Source: a virus | Length of the DNA stretch: 25,467 nt | Virus record (IMG/VR): IMGVR_UViG_3300005534_000261 | Coordinates: 1 to 25,467 of that record | Strand: one strand, 5' to 3' | In this document: positions 1 through 8,697 of the stretch, in pieces | Numbering within the stretch: the first letter of the stretch is position 1 | Layout of the letters: every line of letters starts with the position of its first letter | Notes under the pieces: generated by a model | Told to the model about the DNA's origin: nothing | What the model saw: only the letters and a program-made list of their open reading frames with translations | Database searches by the model: none | Made by a program: the position numbers and the translations under genes

Positions 1-1
1 C

Positions 2-3000
2 TGTGACAGTGTTGGCTCATGGCAAAATTTTAGGGTTGATTGTGATCTCTATATTGATGGGACGTCTTTTCGCCCAAGTCTTGTGTACAGAACGACCAAT
101 TGGGGAAATGGTGATGCAAACTATGCATACGCGGCGGAATTCAATTTAAATGCTATCTCACTTCAAAGAGGATCAAATAGCTCATCTAGTTCAAATGGAA
201 CAAGAACACAGGTGGCAACCGCTTCTATTTCAATTGCAAGCGCCTCGTGGCATCGCGCTACATTAATCGTCAATGGTTCAAATCATCAAGTATTGGTAGA
301 TGATGTTCAATACATTAATGCTACTGACTCAACATATACAGCGTCAGGGCAATTTGCATTTAGAGCATCAAATGGTAGTGCTAGCGCTGGCTACCAAGCT
401 CAATTTAATAACTTTGGGATAACGGTTATTGGTCTAAGTGGGACGTGGGTTTCTCCTGTGCAAAGCTTGACAGCGGCGGGAACATACGGAGGGAGTGTCG
501 TTACTTGGCAAGATGTGAGCATAGGGACAGGTACATCAATCCTTGTTGAGTCAACCATCAATGGTGGTTCTACTTGGCAGACTGTTACCAACGGCGGGAC
601 CATTCCAAATTTGACGCTAGGACAGTCACTATCCGGCGTCAATCTCCAGATTCGGGTTACACTTTCAACCCAAACTGCTACTAGCATGCCTCAAATCCAA
701 TACTTGGTAGCGCGGGTTATGGGTGGGTACAGCTCAACAGGCACTAGGATTGCCCCTGTGTTGAGCCTAGCACCTGCTCTCTTTGCAGGGAGCACGGTTA
801 CCAATTGGAGCGCGAATCAGCCTCCAAATACAAACGTAGCAGTGGCTACAAGCACTGACAACATCACTTACACGAGCGTTGCGAACGGAGGTCCGATAGC
901 TGGTATCACGACGCAACCTATCCCAGTTCTCGACACATTTGCGGTTGACTCACACACCAACTATACAAGCACTAGTCAGACGGGCGGATCAACTGGTACG
1001 TGGTTGTGGGATACAACAAATAGCCGTGTAACTATCGCAAGTGGCACAAATGCGGCTCTCTTGTGGAATCCTGTTTGGTACAATACGAGCTATTTCTATC
1101 GAAAACAGATCACTATTAATCATCTGCAAGTAGCCGGCGGGGCTGATCTGACTAATTTCCCTATGCGTGTGTCGCTTGTTGACGCAAATCTTGCAACCGT
1201 TGCGAACGGCGGGCTTGTTACCAACTCCAACGGCTATGATATTATTTTTGTAGATATTGCAGTAGGGCAACTCTATCATGAGATTGAGAGCTACAATCCA
1301 GTAACAGGCGCAATTGAGATGTGGGTATCTATGGATGTTATTTCTCATACATCTGATACTGTTTTATACATGTACTTTGGCAATAATGGTATTTCTACAT
1401 CGCAAGAAAATGTCAATGGTGTTTGGAGTGTTGCGAGCTACGCGGCTGTATGGCATATGGATGAGGCGACGGGATCAAATCAGCTAGACTCAACCTCTAA
1501 TGCGCTTACCGCTACCCAGAACAATTCCCCCTTGCAAGGTGGAGGTGAGATAGGCAATGGTTTGTCTTTCAATGGATATACGCAATATTTGAGTGTTGCG
1601 CACGGCGGCGCGGCGGACATCACAGGCGACAAAACCATTGAGCTATGGATCAATGCAGCATCATTTTCGATTGACGCAAATGGAGCTGATCCTCGAGTCC
1701 TCATCAACAATATTGACGGGACGAATGTCTATCAGTTTGCGCTAGATAGCGCGGGTGGGGGGACGATTGGGTTTGCAGTCAATGACTCAACTGGACAACA
1801 TCTTATAGCAAATGTGACTAATAATATTTCAACATGGTATCACTTAGTAGGTACGTATGTTGCATCTACACATACAGTAGCTTTATATATCAATGGAGTA
1901 TCAGCGTCAAATAATGGAAGTTTATCACTTGCATTGGGTACTTCTAGCTTATTTAATATTGGGAGACGTACTGATGCATTAGGGTATTTTTCAGGAACTA
2001 TAGACGAGGTGCGAATATCTGCTAGCGCTCGTGGCGCGGGATGGATTGGGACCTCTTATAATAATCAGTCTTCCCCAAATAGCTTCTATTCAGTCGGAGC
2101 ACTCACATCACAATCTGCAATTAATTCCAAAGATGTAGATGAGATTGTCGATGCTGATCAAATCAACCAAGGGGGATTGGTTTGGAGATGGCAGGATGCA
2201 AGCAATTTTTACATGCTTCTTGTGTACGATAGCGCGTCAACGGCAGGCTCTACCAATATTGTTCAGCTCAAGAAAGTAGTTGCAAATACGGCAACTCAGA
2301 TAGGCTCAAATGTTGCTATCAGCTTCACAAGAGGCACCAATCATAGATTTCATGTAACAATGATAGGAACAGCTATCACGGTGTACATGGATGGAAATCA
2401 ACTCATCTCGACAACGGATAGCTCGCTCGCAGGTCCTGGAAGTGTTGGACTCATTCACGTCAGTGGCACAGGCGGGAATGGGGATTCTTACCATAATGTC
2501 CGTTTCCAAGCTCTAGGGCAATCTCTCAGTGGCGTGAATGCGTACACCAAGGTCACGCTTACATCAACAGATCCTACCCAAACTCCACAGCTTACTGACT
2601 TGACGCTAGCGGCTCTCCATCCCAACATCGGACTCGGTGCGTACGTTCCGACGGTTGACTATACACGCACGCTTTTCTCTGCCAATGCGGATGACCTTGC
2701 CAAGAAATCTGACTACTATTGGCAGATCACGCCCACAAAAGCGGCTATTTTTAGCCAGCGGATAGAGCAACCAGCGCCCTGGATTTTGACAAGCAATGAT
2801 GTGCTGTTTCCCGACGATGAGAGCCCCAACACTCTCTCGGTTGAGAATTCAGGGGACCTGTATCGCAACCGCATGATCTTGCGCGGCGTGCTCGCAACTC
2901 AAATCATCACAGAGACGCATCCTGGAGATGGGAAATCGACGTCTTGGACTCTCAAATTTCCGGTTGTTGGGAACAGTATTCCAACGATATCAGTCAACAA

Positions 3001-3571
3001 TCAGGCAAAGACCATCGGACAGAAGGGCATTGATACAGGCAAAGACTTCTATTATGCCCTAGGAAGTACATCTCTTGCTCAAGATGCATCAGGTACGCTC
3101 TTACAGCCCAATGTGGACAGCTTCACGATTGCCTATACGGGCCAAGCTGTTATCGATGTGGCCAGAGACAACACGGGCGGATTTCCAGGAACAACAACCC
3201 AAGCACAATACGCGGCGCTTACCGGAGGCGCGGGGATTGTAGAGGTTGTGGAAGATGTCAGTGGTCAGCAGATGAGTGTAGCAGCTGCGCAAGCCTACGG
3301 TGATAGCCAACTCCAACGCTACGGCGTGATAGGCCGGACTCTTCTCTGCCAAACCAATCGCACGGGCCTATCAGTAGGGCAATACATTCCCGTGTTCATC
3401 CCTGAATTAGGACTTAACGATGCATCCATGTTGATAACGGCTATGGATTTGAAGCCTGAAATAACCTTAGTCGGCAGTCAAGCATCAATGCTCTACTACT
3501 GGTCGTTGACGCTTGTAGAAGGCCCTAACCTTGGTTCCTGGCAAAAGACGCTTTTACAGGCATTTAACTAA
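2..3571 (+). CDS. Phage tail-tip/baseplate protein with DUF2341 and LamG domains (5' partial)
   Basis: The reading frame is open to the left edge of the window; the first in-window start-like codon (GTG at 83) is not convincing, so the gene starts outside. The N-terminal part is Ser/Thr/Gly/Asn-rich beta structure. Around nt 1070-1480 (starting YFYRKQITINH) it resembles DUF2341. Nt 1446-2090 resemble a concanavalin-like LamG domain (AVWHMDEATG, GLSFNG, TIELWIN, DEVRIS). A second LamG-like stretch runs about nt 2100-2520. The C-terminal 300 residues (NRMILRG, VNNQAKTIGQKGIDTGKDFYY, QRYGVIGR) resemble tail-hub/tail-tip proteins of siphophages. LamG domains in virions usually bind surface glycans, so a receptor-binding or fibre role is inferred. 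An 18-bp palindromic repeat lies inside a LamG loop at 1526. Virion structural role is likely; exact position in the tail is uncertain. Confidence 0.75.
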   Translation, partial: CDSVGSWQNFRVDCDLYIDGTSFRPSLVYRTTNWGNGDANYAYAAEFNLNAISLQRGSNSSSSSNGTRTQVATASISIASASWHRATLIVNGSNHQVLVDDVQYINATDSTYTASGQFAFRASNGSASAGYQAQFNNFGITVIGLSGTWVSPVQSLTAAGTYGGSVVTWQDVSIGTGTSILVESTINGGSTWQTVTNGGTIPNLTLGQSLSGVNLQIRVTLSTQTATSMPQIQYLVARVMGGYSSTGTRIAPVLSLAPALFAGSTVTNWSANQPPNTNVAVATSTDNITYTSVANGGPIAGITTQPIPVLDTFAVDSHTNYTSTSQTGGSTGTWLWDTTNSRVTIASGTNAALLWNPVWYNTSYFYRKQITINHLQVAGGADLTNFPMRVSLVDANLATVANGGLVTNSNGYDIIFVDIAVGQLYHEIESYNPVTGAIEMWVSMDVISHTSDTVLYMYFGNNGISTSQENVNGVWSVASYAAVWHMDEATGSNQLDSTSNALTATQNNSPLQGGGEIGNGLSFNGYTQYLSVAHGGAADITGDKTIELWINAASFSIDANGADPRVLINNIDGTNVYQFALDSAGGGTIGFAVNDSTGQHLIANVTNNISTWYHLVGTYVASTHTVALYINGVSASNNGSLSLALGTSSLFNIGRRTDALGYFSGTIDEVRISASARGAGWIGTSYNNQSSPNSFYSVGALTSQSAINSKDVDEIVDADQINQGGLVWRWQDASNFYMLLVYDSASTAGSTNIVQLKKVVANTATQIGSNVAISFTRGTNHRFHVTMIGTAITVYMDGNQLISTTDSSLAGPGSVGLIHVSGTGGNGDSYHNVRFQALGQSLSGVNAYTKVTLTSTDPTQTPQLTDLTLAALHPNIGLGAYVPTVDYTRTLFSANADDLAKKSDYYWQITPTKAAIFSQRIEQPAPWILTSNDVLFPDDESPNTLSVENSGDLYRNRMILRGVLATQIITETHPGDGKSTSWTLKFPVVGNSIPTISVNNQAKTIGQKGIDTGKDFYYALGSTSLAQDASGTLLQPNVDSFTIAYTGQAVIDVARDNTGGFPGTTTQAQYAALTGGAGIVEVVEDVSGQQMSVAAAQAYGDSQLQRYGVIGRTLLCQTNRTGLSVGQYIPVFIPELGLNDASMLITAMDLKPEITLVGSQASMLYYWSLTLVEGPNLGSWQKTLLQAFN
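1526..1543 (-). repeat. Dispersed 18-bp palindromic repeat, copy 1 (reverse orientation)
   Basis: Perfect reverse complement of TCCACCTTGCAAGGGGGA. It is in frame and encodes SPLQGG within a LamG loop, between DSTSNALTATQNN and GLSFNG, where family members vary in length. Confidence 0.85.
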
Positions 3572-3572
3572 A

Positions 3573-3590
3573 CCCCCTTGCAAGGGGAGA
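3573..3590 (+). repeat. Dispersed palindromic repeat, copy 2 (intergenic, next to an RBS)
   Basis: CCCCCTTGCAAGGGGAGA starts one base after the stop of the tail gene. Its 3' end merges into the purine-rich ribosome binding site (AGAAAGAGG) of the gene starting at 3601. This is the only copy outside coding sequence. Confidence 0.8.
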
Positions 3591-3600
3591 AAGAGGCATT

Positions 3601-4476
3601 ATGGCAAATATTATCTTACCTAGTCAAATACCTGAGAACAGGAGAAAATTAGAAGAGTGGAAGGCGAAAAGGTTACGCTCAGGCCTCCACTTGCCTTCCT
3701 ACAAATACTTGGCTGTTCCAGGATACTGGCGTAAAAATGTCAAGCCGGATACCTATGAGGAAGTGATAGCGCGGTCTGCAAGGCATCAATGCGTTTGGCA
3801 ACTGGAAAACTGGGACGCGAATACAGGGGAATTGTGGGAAAGAGGATGCGCTCACAATGTCATCACTGACAACGGTGGCATTAGCATGCTCAAGAACCTG
3901 TGGAATAGTGCAGGTTCAGCAATCGCCATTGGTTCTCACGTCACTGTTTCGCCCAATGGATTCGCGGCGAAACTTAGCGTGGCATCGGGTACTTCTGCTA
4001 CCACATCGCTCTCAGTTCAAGCGCTCGTAAACGGCCTTGCCAATGGCTCAACTATGACGCTTGGCTACAACGGCTCAAATCCGACGACGATCACGTTGAA
4101 TGCTACTGCTAGTGCAGGAAACACAACGTTAACTGTAGTGTCATTCACGCCTGCTATTAACTTCCCAATTGGAACGGACATCGTTGCTATCCCATCCGTT
4201 ACCGACAATCCATCTTCAGTCAGCGGTACGGTTGATAGCGGCGCTCTTGCATCAGGCGCGTTTACTTATAATGCAACAACTGGATTAGGTAATAGAAACG
4301 TTGTGATAGTTGCAACGATAACAGGCACAAGCGGAAATGCAGGAACATATAGTGAGGCATATACTGGCAACAATGCCACAATTGCTACAGGTACAACATT
4401 CTCACACATCATTATTCCTGGATTTGTCTTGAATTCGAGCACAAACGAGACCCTCACGCTAACCGAGAAATCGTGA
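3601..4476 (+). CDS. Probable phage tail/virion protein
   Basis: A 291-residue protein starting at ATG 3601 after AGAAAGAGG. The first ~100 residues are charged, with aromatic and basic clusters (GYWRKNVKPDTYEEV, WERGCAHNVITDNGG). The remaining ~190 residues are Ser/Thr/Gly/Ala-rich predicted beta strands with repeated NGS/TATTS-type stretches, as in tail-fibre or adhesin shafts. It lies between the tail-tip gene and other tail genes on the same strand. The N-terminal half probably anchors it to the virion and the C-terminal half forms the exposed part. No enzyme motif is visible. The specific family is not recognised; the virion assignment rests on context and composition. Confidence 0.6.
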   Translation: MANIILPSQIPENRRKLEEWKAKRLRSGLHLPSYKYLAVPGYWRKNVKPDTYEEVIARSARHQCVWQLENWDANTGELWERGCAHNVITDNGGISMLKNLWNSAGSAIAIGSHVTVSPNGFAAKLSVASGTSATTSLSVQALVNGLANGSTMTLGYNGSNPTTITLNATASAGNTTLTVVSFTPAINFPIGTDIVAIPSVTDNPSSVSGTVDSGALASGAFTYNATTGLGNRNVVIVATITGTSGNAGTYSEAYTGNNATIATGTTFSHIIIPGFVLNSSTNETLTLTEKS

Positions 4477-4502
4477 ATTACGGGCATAAAAGGAGAAACG
4501 AT

Positions 4503-4787
4503 ATGGCATATATTCCAGTAGATAGTACTCATTTGACTGTTTCGTTGCAGAATGATCTTCAGCAATGGAGAACAACCATCGCATGGGCGAAACAGCGATA
4601 TCAGGCGTATAATCAACAATTAACCCCTACTGTCATGACTGCTCTAAGCATTAGTGCTGCTGATCAGACGGCTATCACTGCTTTTGTGAACGATCTAGGA
4701 AGGTTTGTACAACTAGCAGGAGGGACGTTACCAGCAAACGCTACTGATATGATCACGAACATACAGAATGTGCTTGGAGTGATGTAA
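4503..4787 (+). CDS. Small tail-region protein of unknown function
   Basis: A 94-residue protein starting MAYIPVD. This ATG is preferred over an upstream start at 4473 because AAAAGGAGAAACG precedes it at good spacing, while the longer form adds an unlikely basic leader overlapping the previous stop. It is probably mostly alpha-helical (LQNDLQQWRTTIAWAKQRYQAYNQQL), with a Thr/Ala-rich middle. Its position between virion genes suggests a minor structural protein or chaperone. No motif supports a more specific role. Confidence 0.6.
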   Translation: MAYIPVDSTHLTVSLQNDLQQWRTTIAWAKQRYQAYNQQLTPTVMTALSISAADQTAITAFVNDLGRFVQLAGGTLPANATDMITNIQNVLGVM

Positions 4788-4790
4788 GCT

Positions 4791-6953
4791 TTGGGTACGC
4801 TTACATACTACGGTACTTCAGTAGCAGATACGACGCTTACAACTGCTTGTGTTATGGCATCAGCTAGTGGTGGGACTGAGACAAGCAAGCAGACGATCTT
4901 GACTGCCTCAAATGTCTATGGTGAGGTATGGTCAAAGGGGAATGCGGGATTGGCAACGGTAACAGCCATTCCTGCAACTCCGACTGGTAACGGGTGGATA
5001 TGCTACCCCGGGGCGGGAACGTTTGCAACCGGAAACTGGAGTGCTGTTTTTACCTTTGCTCACGTTGCAAGTACAACTTCTGATGTTACTATTCGTTTCT
5101 TTAAACTTGTAAGTGGTGTTTATACATCTATAGGAACAATTAATACAGCAACAAATACAGCAGCAAAAACGACGTGGACTTTTACAGCAACTTCAATGAG
5201 TACAATAACATTTAGCAACGCTACTGATGGTCTTTATACTGATTTATGGTATCACGATAATAATACTAATGCTAATGCAGATAACCCTACTATTTATATT
5301 GGCAACTCTTCTAGCGCTGGAGTCGCTAATGACATGCAAATCACCACATCAACGTTTACACCTGCAAGTACCACCAATACATTTACTGCTCCTGCTGAGT
5401 CTGTTTCTATTTCTGAAGTATATACAATTATCGGACTTCCATCTCCTGCTTCTGAGAGTGTTTCTGTTCTGGAATTAACTACTTTAATGGCAGGTCAGCC
5501 ATTTCCTACCGACTCTGTTTCACTGTTAGATTTGAACACGCTCGTGGGCTCAACTACGCTTGCATCTGAGTCAGTTTCTCTAGGGGAAACAAAGCTGATA
5601 GCTGGTGTACCGATGCCAGTTGAAAGTGTGTCAGTTAATGAAATTCTTAATTCTCAACTTGGATCATTTCAAAATACTGATAATGCTCCAATATCTGACC
5701 AGATTAATCCTACCGGGATAACAACAATAGCCGCTGAGAGTGTGTCTCTAGGAGAAACAAAGCTGCTATCAGGCGTTCCCATGCCTAGTGAAAATGTATC
5801 TTTGACCGACCTATCCACCTTGCAAGGGGTAACCTCAATTGCTTCTGAGAGTGTGGGATTGGGCGAGTCGACGCTCTTAACAGGGAAACCATCAGTTACG
5901 GACGCGGCGGTACAACTAGGGGAGTCAGGCCCGTCGCTTGTGGGCATGCCGTCATCTGCTGATAGCGCGGCGGTTGCGGACGTCGCAAACTTGCTAGGGA
6001 CAACTTCAGTAGCATCTGAGAATGTACAGCCAGGGGACAGCGTATCTAGCGCGGGCGCTCTCCAATCAACTGAGCTTGCCCAACTCTCCGAGCTATCTAA
6101 TCTATCCGGTTCAACTCAGATTGCTTCTGAAAGTGTGTCACCTTCAGATAGTAATTCCCAGTCAGGGCAAGCCCAAAACTTCGAAAGTGTGGGGCTTAGT
6201 GAGAGTACGTCTCAATATGGATCCATGCAAAGCTCTGATTCTGCTCAACTTTCAGAGCTTCCACAGCTCACAAATCAATCTCAAATTGTCGAGATAGCGC
6301 AGTTGGCAGAAAACTATTCTCTATTGGGCTCAACTCAAATCACGCCCGAGTCCGTTCAACTCTTTGAACTGCTCAATTTGCTAGGGCTGATCCAATCTAC
6401 CGATAGCGTTGCGCTAGGGGAAACGGTCTCTTATTTCACAGCAGTTGTTTTCATCGCACCACCTGAAGGTGTGTCACTCTCAGAACAGTACAGTTTAGCC
6501 GGCTCAACTCAGCAAGTCGAGAGTGCCCAACTCTCCGACGCATCCACCTTGCAAGGGGGAATGCAGGTAGCTCCTGATCAAGCGTCTCTTTCTGAACTGT
6601 TGCAGATGGTGGGGAGTGTTCAGATTGTTGAGAGTGCTCCAATCTCTGAACAGTATTCCTTGCTTGGAAGCATTCAACTTTCTCCTGATAGCGCATCTCT
6701 TTCTGAACTGCTCAATCTTGTTGGCACCATCCGTATAACCGACGCTGTACAGCTCTCAGAGCTTCTTCCATTGATGTACAACGCTATTCCTACCAATATA
6801 GTGCTCTATGCACGTGGCGGGAATGTCACGGTGTACACACGTCAAGGTCAGACTGATGTGTATGCACGTCAAGGCAATGTTGAAGTAAATACACGCGATG
6901 GCAGCGTTACTGTAAATGCACGTCAAGGAAATGCAAATCTGCATGAGGGGTGA
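4791..6953 (+). CDS. Tail-fibre-like protein with ~25 copies of an 18-19-residue ESVSLSEL repeat
   Basis: A 720-residue protein with a probable TTG start at 4791, preceded by GGAG about 11 bases upstream. Residues 1-195 look like a beta-sandwich (TTWTFTATSMSTITFSNATDGLYTD spread over several strands). From about nt 5397 to 6780 there are about 25 degenerate units with the pattern (E/D)(S/N)(V/A)(S/Q)LxELxxLxG and a polar spacer, mean period about 18.7 residues. The last 50 residues switch to five 9-residue units of the form VYARQGNVE (nt 6804-6938). This looks like a rod or solenoid ending in a small beta-repeat tip. Context supports a virion fibre. Units 8 and 21 carry the palindromic 18-bp repeat (STLQG). 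The structure is inferred; no known family was recognised. Confidence 0.7.
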   Translation: MGTLTYYGTSVADTTLTTACVMASASGGTETSKQTILTASNVYGEVWSKGNAGLATVTAIPATPTGNGWICYPGAGTFATGNWSAVFTFAHVASTTSDVTIRFFKLVSGVYTSIGTINTATNTAAKTTWTFTATSMSTITFSNATDGLYTDLWYHDNNTNANADNPTIYIGNSSSAGVANDMQITTSTFTPASTTNTFTAPAESVSISEVYTIIGLPSPASESVSVLELTTLMAGQPFPTDSVSLLDLNTLVGSTTLASESVSLGETKLIAGVPMPVESVSVNEILNSQLGSFQNTDNAPISDQINPTGITTIAAESVSLGETKLLSGVPMPSENVSLTDLSTLQGVTSIASESVGLGESTLLTGKPSVTDAAVQLGESGPSLVGMPSSADSAAVADVANLLGTTSVASENVQPGDSVSSAGALQSTELAQLSELSNLSGSTQIASESVSPSDSNSQSGQAQNFESVGLSESTSQYGSMQSSDSAQLSELPQLTNQSQIVEIAQLAENYSLLGSTQITPESVQLFELLNLLGLIQSTDSVALGETVSYFTAVVFIAPPEGVSLSEQYSLAGSTQQVESAQLSDASTLQGGMQVAPDQASLSELLQMVGSVQIVESAPISEQYSLLGSIQLSPDSASLSELLNLVGTIRITDAVQLSELLPLMYNAIPTNIVLYARGGNVTVYTRQGQTDVYARQGNVEVNTRDGSVTVNARQGNANLHEG
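5814..5831 (+). repeat. Dispersed palindromic repeat, copy 3
   Basis: TCCACCTTGCAAGGGG followed by TA (17 of 18 positions match the consensus). It is in frame, encoding STLQG inside one unit of the ESVSLSEL repeat array. Confidence 0.85.
6543..6560 (+). repeat. Dispersed palindromic repeat, copy 4
   Basis: Perfect TCCACCTTGCAAGGGGGA, in frame, encoding STLQGG inside another unit of the same repeat protein. Confidence 0.9.
6804..6938 (+). repeat. Five tandem 27-bp (9-residue) repeats at the fibre C-terminus
   Basis: Five in-frame 27-bp units encode LYARGGNVT, VYTRQGQTD, VYARQGNVE, VNTRDGSVT and VNARQGNAN. The DNA is also conserved (GCACGTCAAGG recurs). The alternating hydrophobic-Tyr/Asn-x-Arg-x-Gly pattern suggests a short beta-roll or tip. 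Confidence 0.85.
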
Positions 6954-6956
6954 AAT

Positions 6957-7316
6957 ATGACAACTGTAATTCCTGTAAACGATTATTCTCCGATACTTCA
7001 AGGGGACACTGGAAATCCATTTAGTATCTATGTTGCTCAAAAGAATGGATTTAAAAGTATACTAGGAGCAACTATCACCATGACTATGCAGAGTGTTACA
7101 AATCCTGCAACTATTCAAACGTGTACAGGTCCGTGGGCTATTGATCCGTCTGACAACGGGAAAGCAAATTATACCTACCAAGCTGCTGATGTAGCTATAG
7201 CAGATAGTTGGAAGATGTGGATAAAAATTGTCATGGGAGGAAAACCAGTACATGTTGATGATGGGACAGGGAATCCGATAGTGTTAGTGATTTTGCCCTT
7301 ACCATCAGGTGTGTAG
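6957..7316 (+). CDS. BppU-like phage baseplate protein
   Basis: A 119-residue protein four bases after the fibre gene stop, with GAGGGG as ribosome binding site. The sequence runs from YSPILQGDTGNPFSIYV through an Ig-like set of strands to a Tyr-rich NYTYQAADVAIADSWKMW stretch and a terminal strand VLVILPLPSGV. This layout matches the N-terminal domain of BppU/upper baseplate proteins, which attaches receptor-binding units to the siphophage baseplate. Here the domain stands alone. It could act as an adaptor for the preceding fibre, which is inference from position. No terminator is obvious behind it. Confidence 0.6.
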   Translation: MTTVIPVNDYSPILQGDTGNPFSIYVAQKNGFKSILGATITMTMQSVTNPATIQTCTGPWAIDPSDNGKANYTYQAADVAIADSWKMWIKIVMGGKPVHVDDGTGNPIVLVILPLPSGV

Positions 7317-7327
7317 TACTGACTATG

Positions 7328-7356
7328 TTCCAATTTGCAAGATAGTGGTCTATACT
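7328..7356 (+). promoter_or_regulatory. Possible promoter before the lysis genes
   Basis: TTCCAA and TATACT are separated by 17 bases in the only sizeable gap (62 bp) between the tail and lysis genes. The -35 box is poor (3 of 6). Confidence 0.35.
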
Positions 7357-7378
7357 GTTCAGAAAAGGAGAGAGTGAA

Positions 7379-8509
7379 ATGACAACTCCCCAGTTCGCAG
7401 ACCTATCACAATTTCAGCCATCGAATATTGACTGGCAAGCATATAAGCAATGGTCTATGCAAGGCGATGGGATAAGCCGCGTTGCCATTCGATCAAGCTA
7501 TGGAGTGGGCTACAAAGACGTGCATTTTGCTCAATACAGAGCTGGAGCACTCGCCGCTGGCATTGATCAAATTATTTTCTATCACTATGCCTATCCAAGC
7601 TTGAATAATGCTCTAGATGAGGCAAATTCACAATTCAACATTGTGGGGGCTATCCGCCCACAAGACATGATCATCTTGGATTTTGAAGAGCCAGTAGATC
7701 AGGCTAATAGCGCGTGGGCGTTCACGTGGCTTGCTCAGCAAGAATTGAACTATGGAAAGCTTCCAGGACTGTATGCCAGCTCTGCCTATATTCAGCAAAG
7801 ATTGCAGGATGCTAGGCTAGCCAGGTATCCCTTGTGGCTTGCCAATTGGCAATTCACGCCCGATGAACGCCCACCTGTTCCAAGTCCTTGGACAAGTTAT
7901 GAATTTGTCCAGTACAGCGATTCTGCTACAAATATTCCAGGAATTGCATCAACCGTTGATGTTGATATTTTCTTAGGAGTAGAACAACCATCGGAGGACC
8001 CAATCGTGACAATAGATTTAAGCAACGATACTGTTGCATCGCACTTTACTGGCGACTCTACCCAATGGGTGTGCAAGGAAACCAAGTTCACTCTGCATGG
8101 AGAGATCCTGGCTTTCTATCAATCCTACGGCGGGAGCGCGCTATGCGGACTCACGTACTTAGGACTTCCTCTCAGTGGGGAAACACCCGTGCCCAATCGC
8201 CCCGGAATTGTCTACCAGGCGTTTGAACGCGGGGTAGTAGCGTTTGATCCTGATCACATCATTGATAACCCACCTGGCAGTGGGCGCGTCTACATGATGC
8301 ACATCGACAAAGGATTGGGAATGGACCCACGTATTGGTCAGCAAGCAACTCAAATCGCCCAACTCACAAATCAGGTATCCACCTTGCAAGGGGAGAATGC
8401 AGCTTTGAAAGCACTCCCAATCGTAACCAACCTGACTCAAATTCAGACCGTTGGGCAGACGATCAAAGACGATGTTGACACGATTATGAAGCTTGCCCAA
8501 ATCCAATAA
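7379..8509 (+). CDS. GH25 endolysin (muramidase) with extra C-terminal domains
   Basis: A 376-residue protein starting at ATG 7379 after AAAAGGAGAGAG. Residues 1-200 are a glycoside hydrolase family 25 domain that would cut the beta-1,4 MurNAc-GlcNAc bond. The signs are the N-terminal Asp in FADLSQFQ (D8), the DFE motif (D101, E103), LYASSAY, PLWLANW and VDVDIFLG. Residues ~225-300 (FYQSYGGSALCGL, GLPLSGE, VYQAFERGVVAFDP) resemble short repeats common in secreted Chloroflexota proteins and may bind the cell wall. Residues ~315-350 form a coiled coil (QIAQLTNQVSTLQGENAALK) that contains a palindromic repeat copy, and may drive oligomerisation. No signal peptide is present, consistent with release through the holins encoded next. 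Confidence 0.85.
   Translation: MTTPQFADLSQFQPSNIDWQAYKQWSMQGDGISRVAIRSSYGVGYKDVHFAQYRAGALAAGIDQIIFYHYAYPSLNNALDEANSQFNIVGAIRPQDMIILDFEEPVDQANSAWAFTWLAQQELNYGKLPGLYASSAYIQQRLQDARLARYPLWLANWQFTPDERPPVPSPWTSYEFVQYSDSATNIPGIASTVDVDIFLGVEQPSEDPIVTIDLSNDTVASHFTGDSTQWVCKETKFTLHGEILAFYQSYGGSALCGLTYLGLPLSGETPVPNRPGIVYQAFERGVVAFDPDHIIDNPPGSGRVYMMHIDKGLGMDPRIGQQATQIAQLTNQVSTLQGENAALKALPIVTNLTQIQTVGQTIKDDVDTIMKLAQIQ
8378..8395 (+). repeat. Dispersed palindromic repeat, copy 5
   Basis: TCCACCTTGCAAGGGG followed by AG (16 consecutive consensus bases). It is in frame, encoding STLQG at the start of the lysin coiled coil. Confidence 0.85.
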
Positions 8510-8519
8510 GGAGAGGAAA

Positions 8520-8693
8520 ATGATGCATTTTCTTATGAACTGCTTACAGCCTGATGCGGTGCTAATGCTCTTTGTAGCTGCATCATGCTTCATTGGCTTT
8601 AGATTTAATCCTCGTGAATACGTTTGGTTAATCTGGATTTTTATCGGCATTTTAGCAATTGTGTCGTGGGTCCTACTTGTATTTGGAGGCTAG
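8520..8693 (+). CDS. Small two-helix membrane protein, holin-like
   Basis: A 57-residue protein. The ATG at 8520 follows AAGGAGAGGAAA just after the lysin stop, so it is preferred over an upstream start inside the lysin gene. Two hydrophobic segments (VLMLFVAASCFIGF and VWLIWIFIGILAIVSWVLLVF) are separated by a short basic/acidic loop (RFNPREY). Size, topology and place directly after the endolysin suggest a holin, antiholin or lysis accessory protein. The family was not recognised from sequence. Confidence 0.6.
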   Translation: MMHFLMNCLQPDAVLMLFVAASCFIGFRFNPREYVWLIWIFIGILAIVSWVLLVFGG

Positions 8694-8697
8694 TAGT

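Larger units (their letters stand above)
5397..6780 (+). repeat. ~25 tandem degenerate protein-level repeats, period 18-19 residues
   Basis: Consensus acidic residue, Ser, Val/Ala, Ser/Gln, Leu, x, Glu/Asp, then x-x-Leu-x-Gly and a Gln/Ile/Thr-rich spacer. Examples of unit starts are ESVSLGET, DSAQLSEL, DSASLSEL and DAVQLSEL. DNA-level similarity between units is low except for ACTCAACT-type spacers, so the array is old or under diversifying change. Confidence 0.8.

Noticed and set aside
5397-6780. Tandem repeats as CRISPR or DNA satellite
   Set aside because: The repeat is clear only in the protein; DNA units differ and there are no spacers.
8159-8650. 163-codon open frame on the minus strand under the lysin
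   Set aside because: It runs opposite the GH25 gene, which has full family motifs, and has no ribosome binding site or recognisable sequence.
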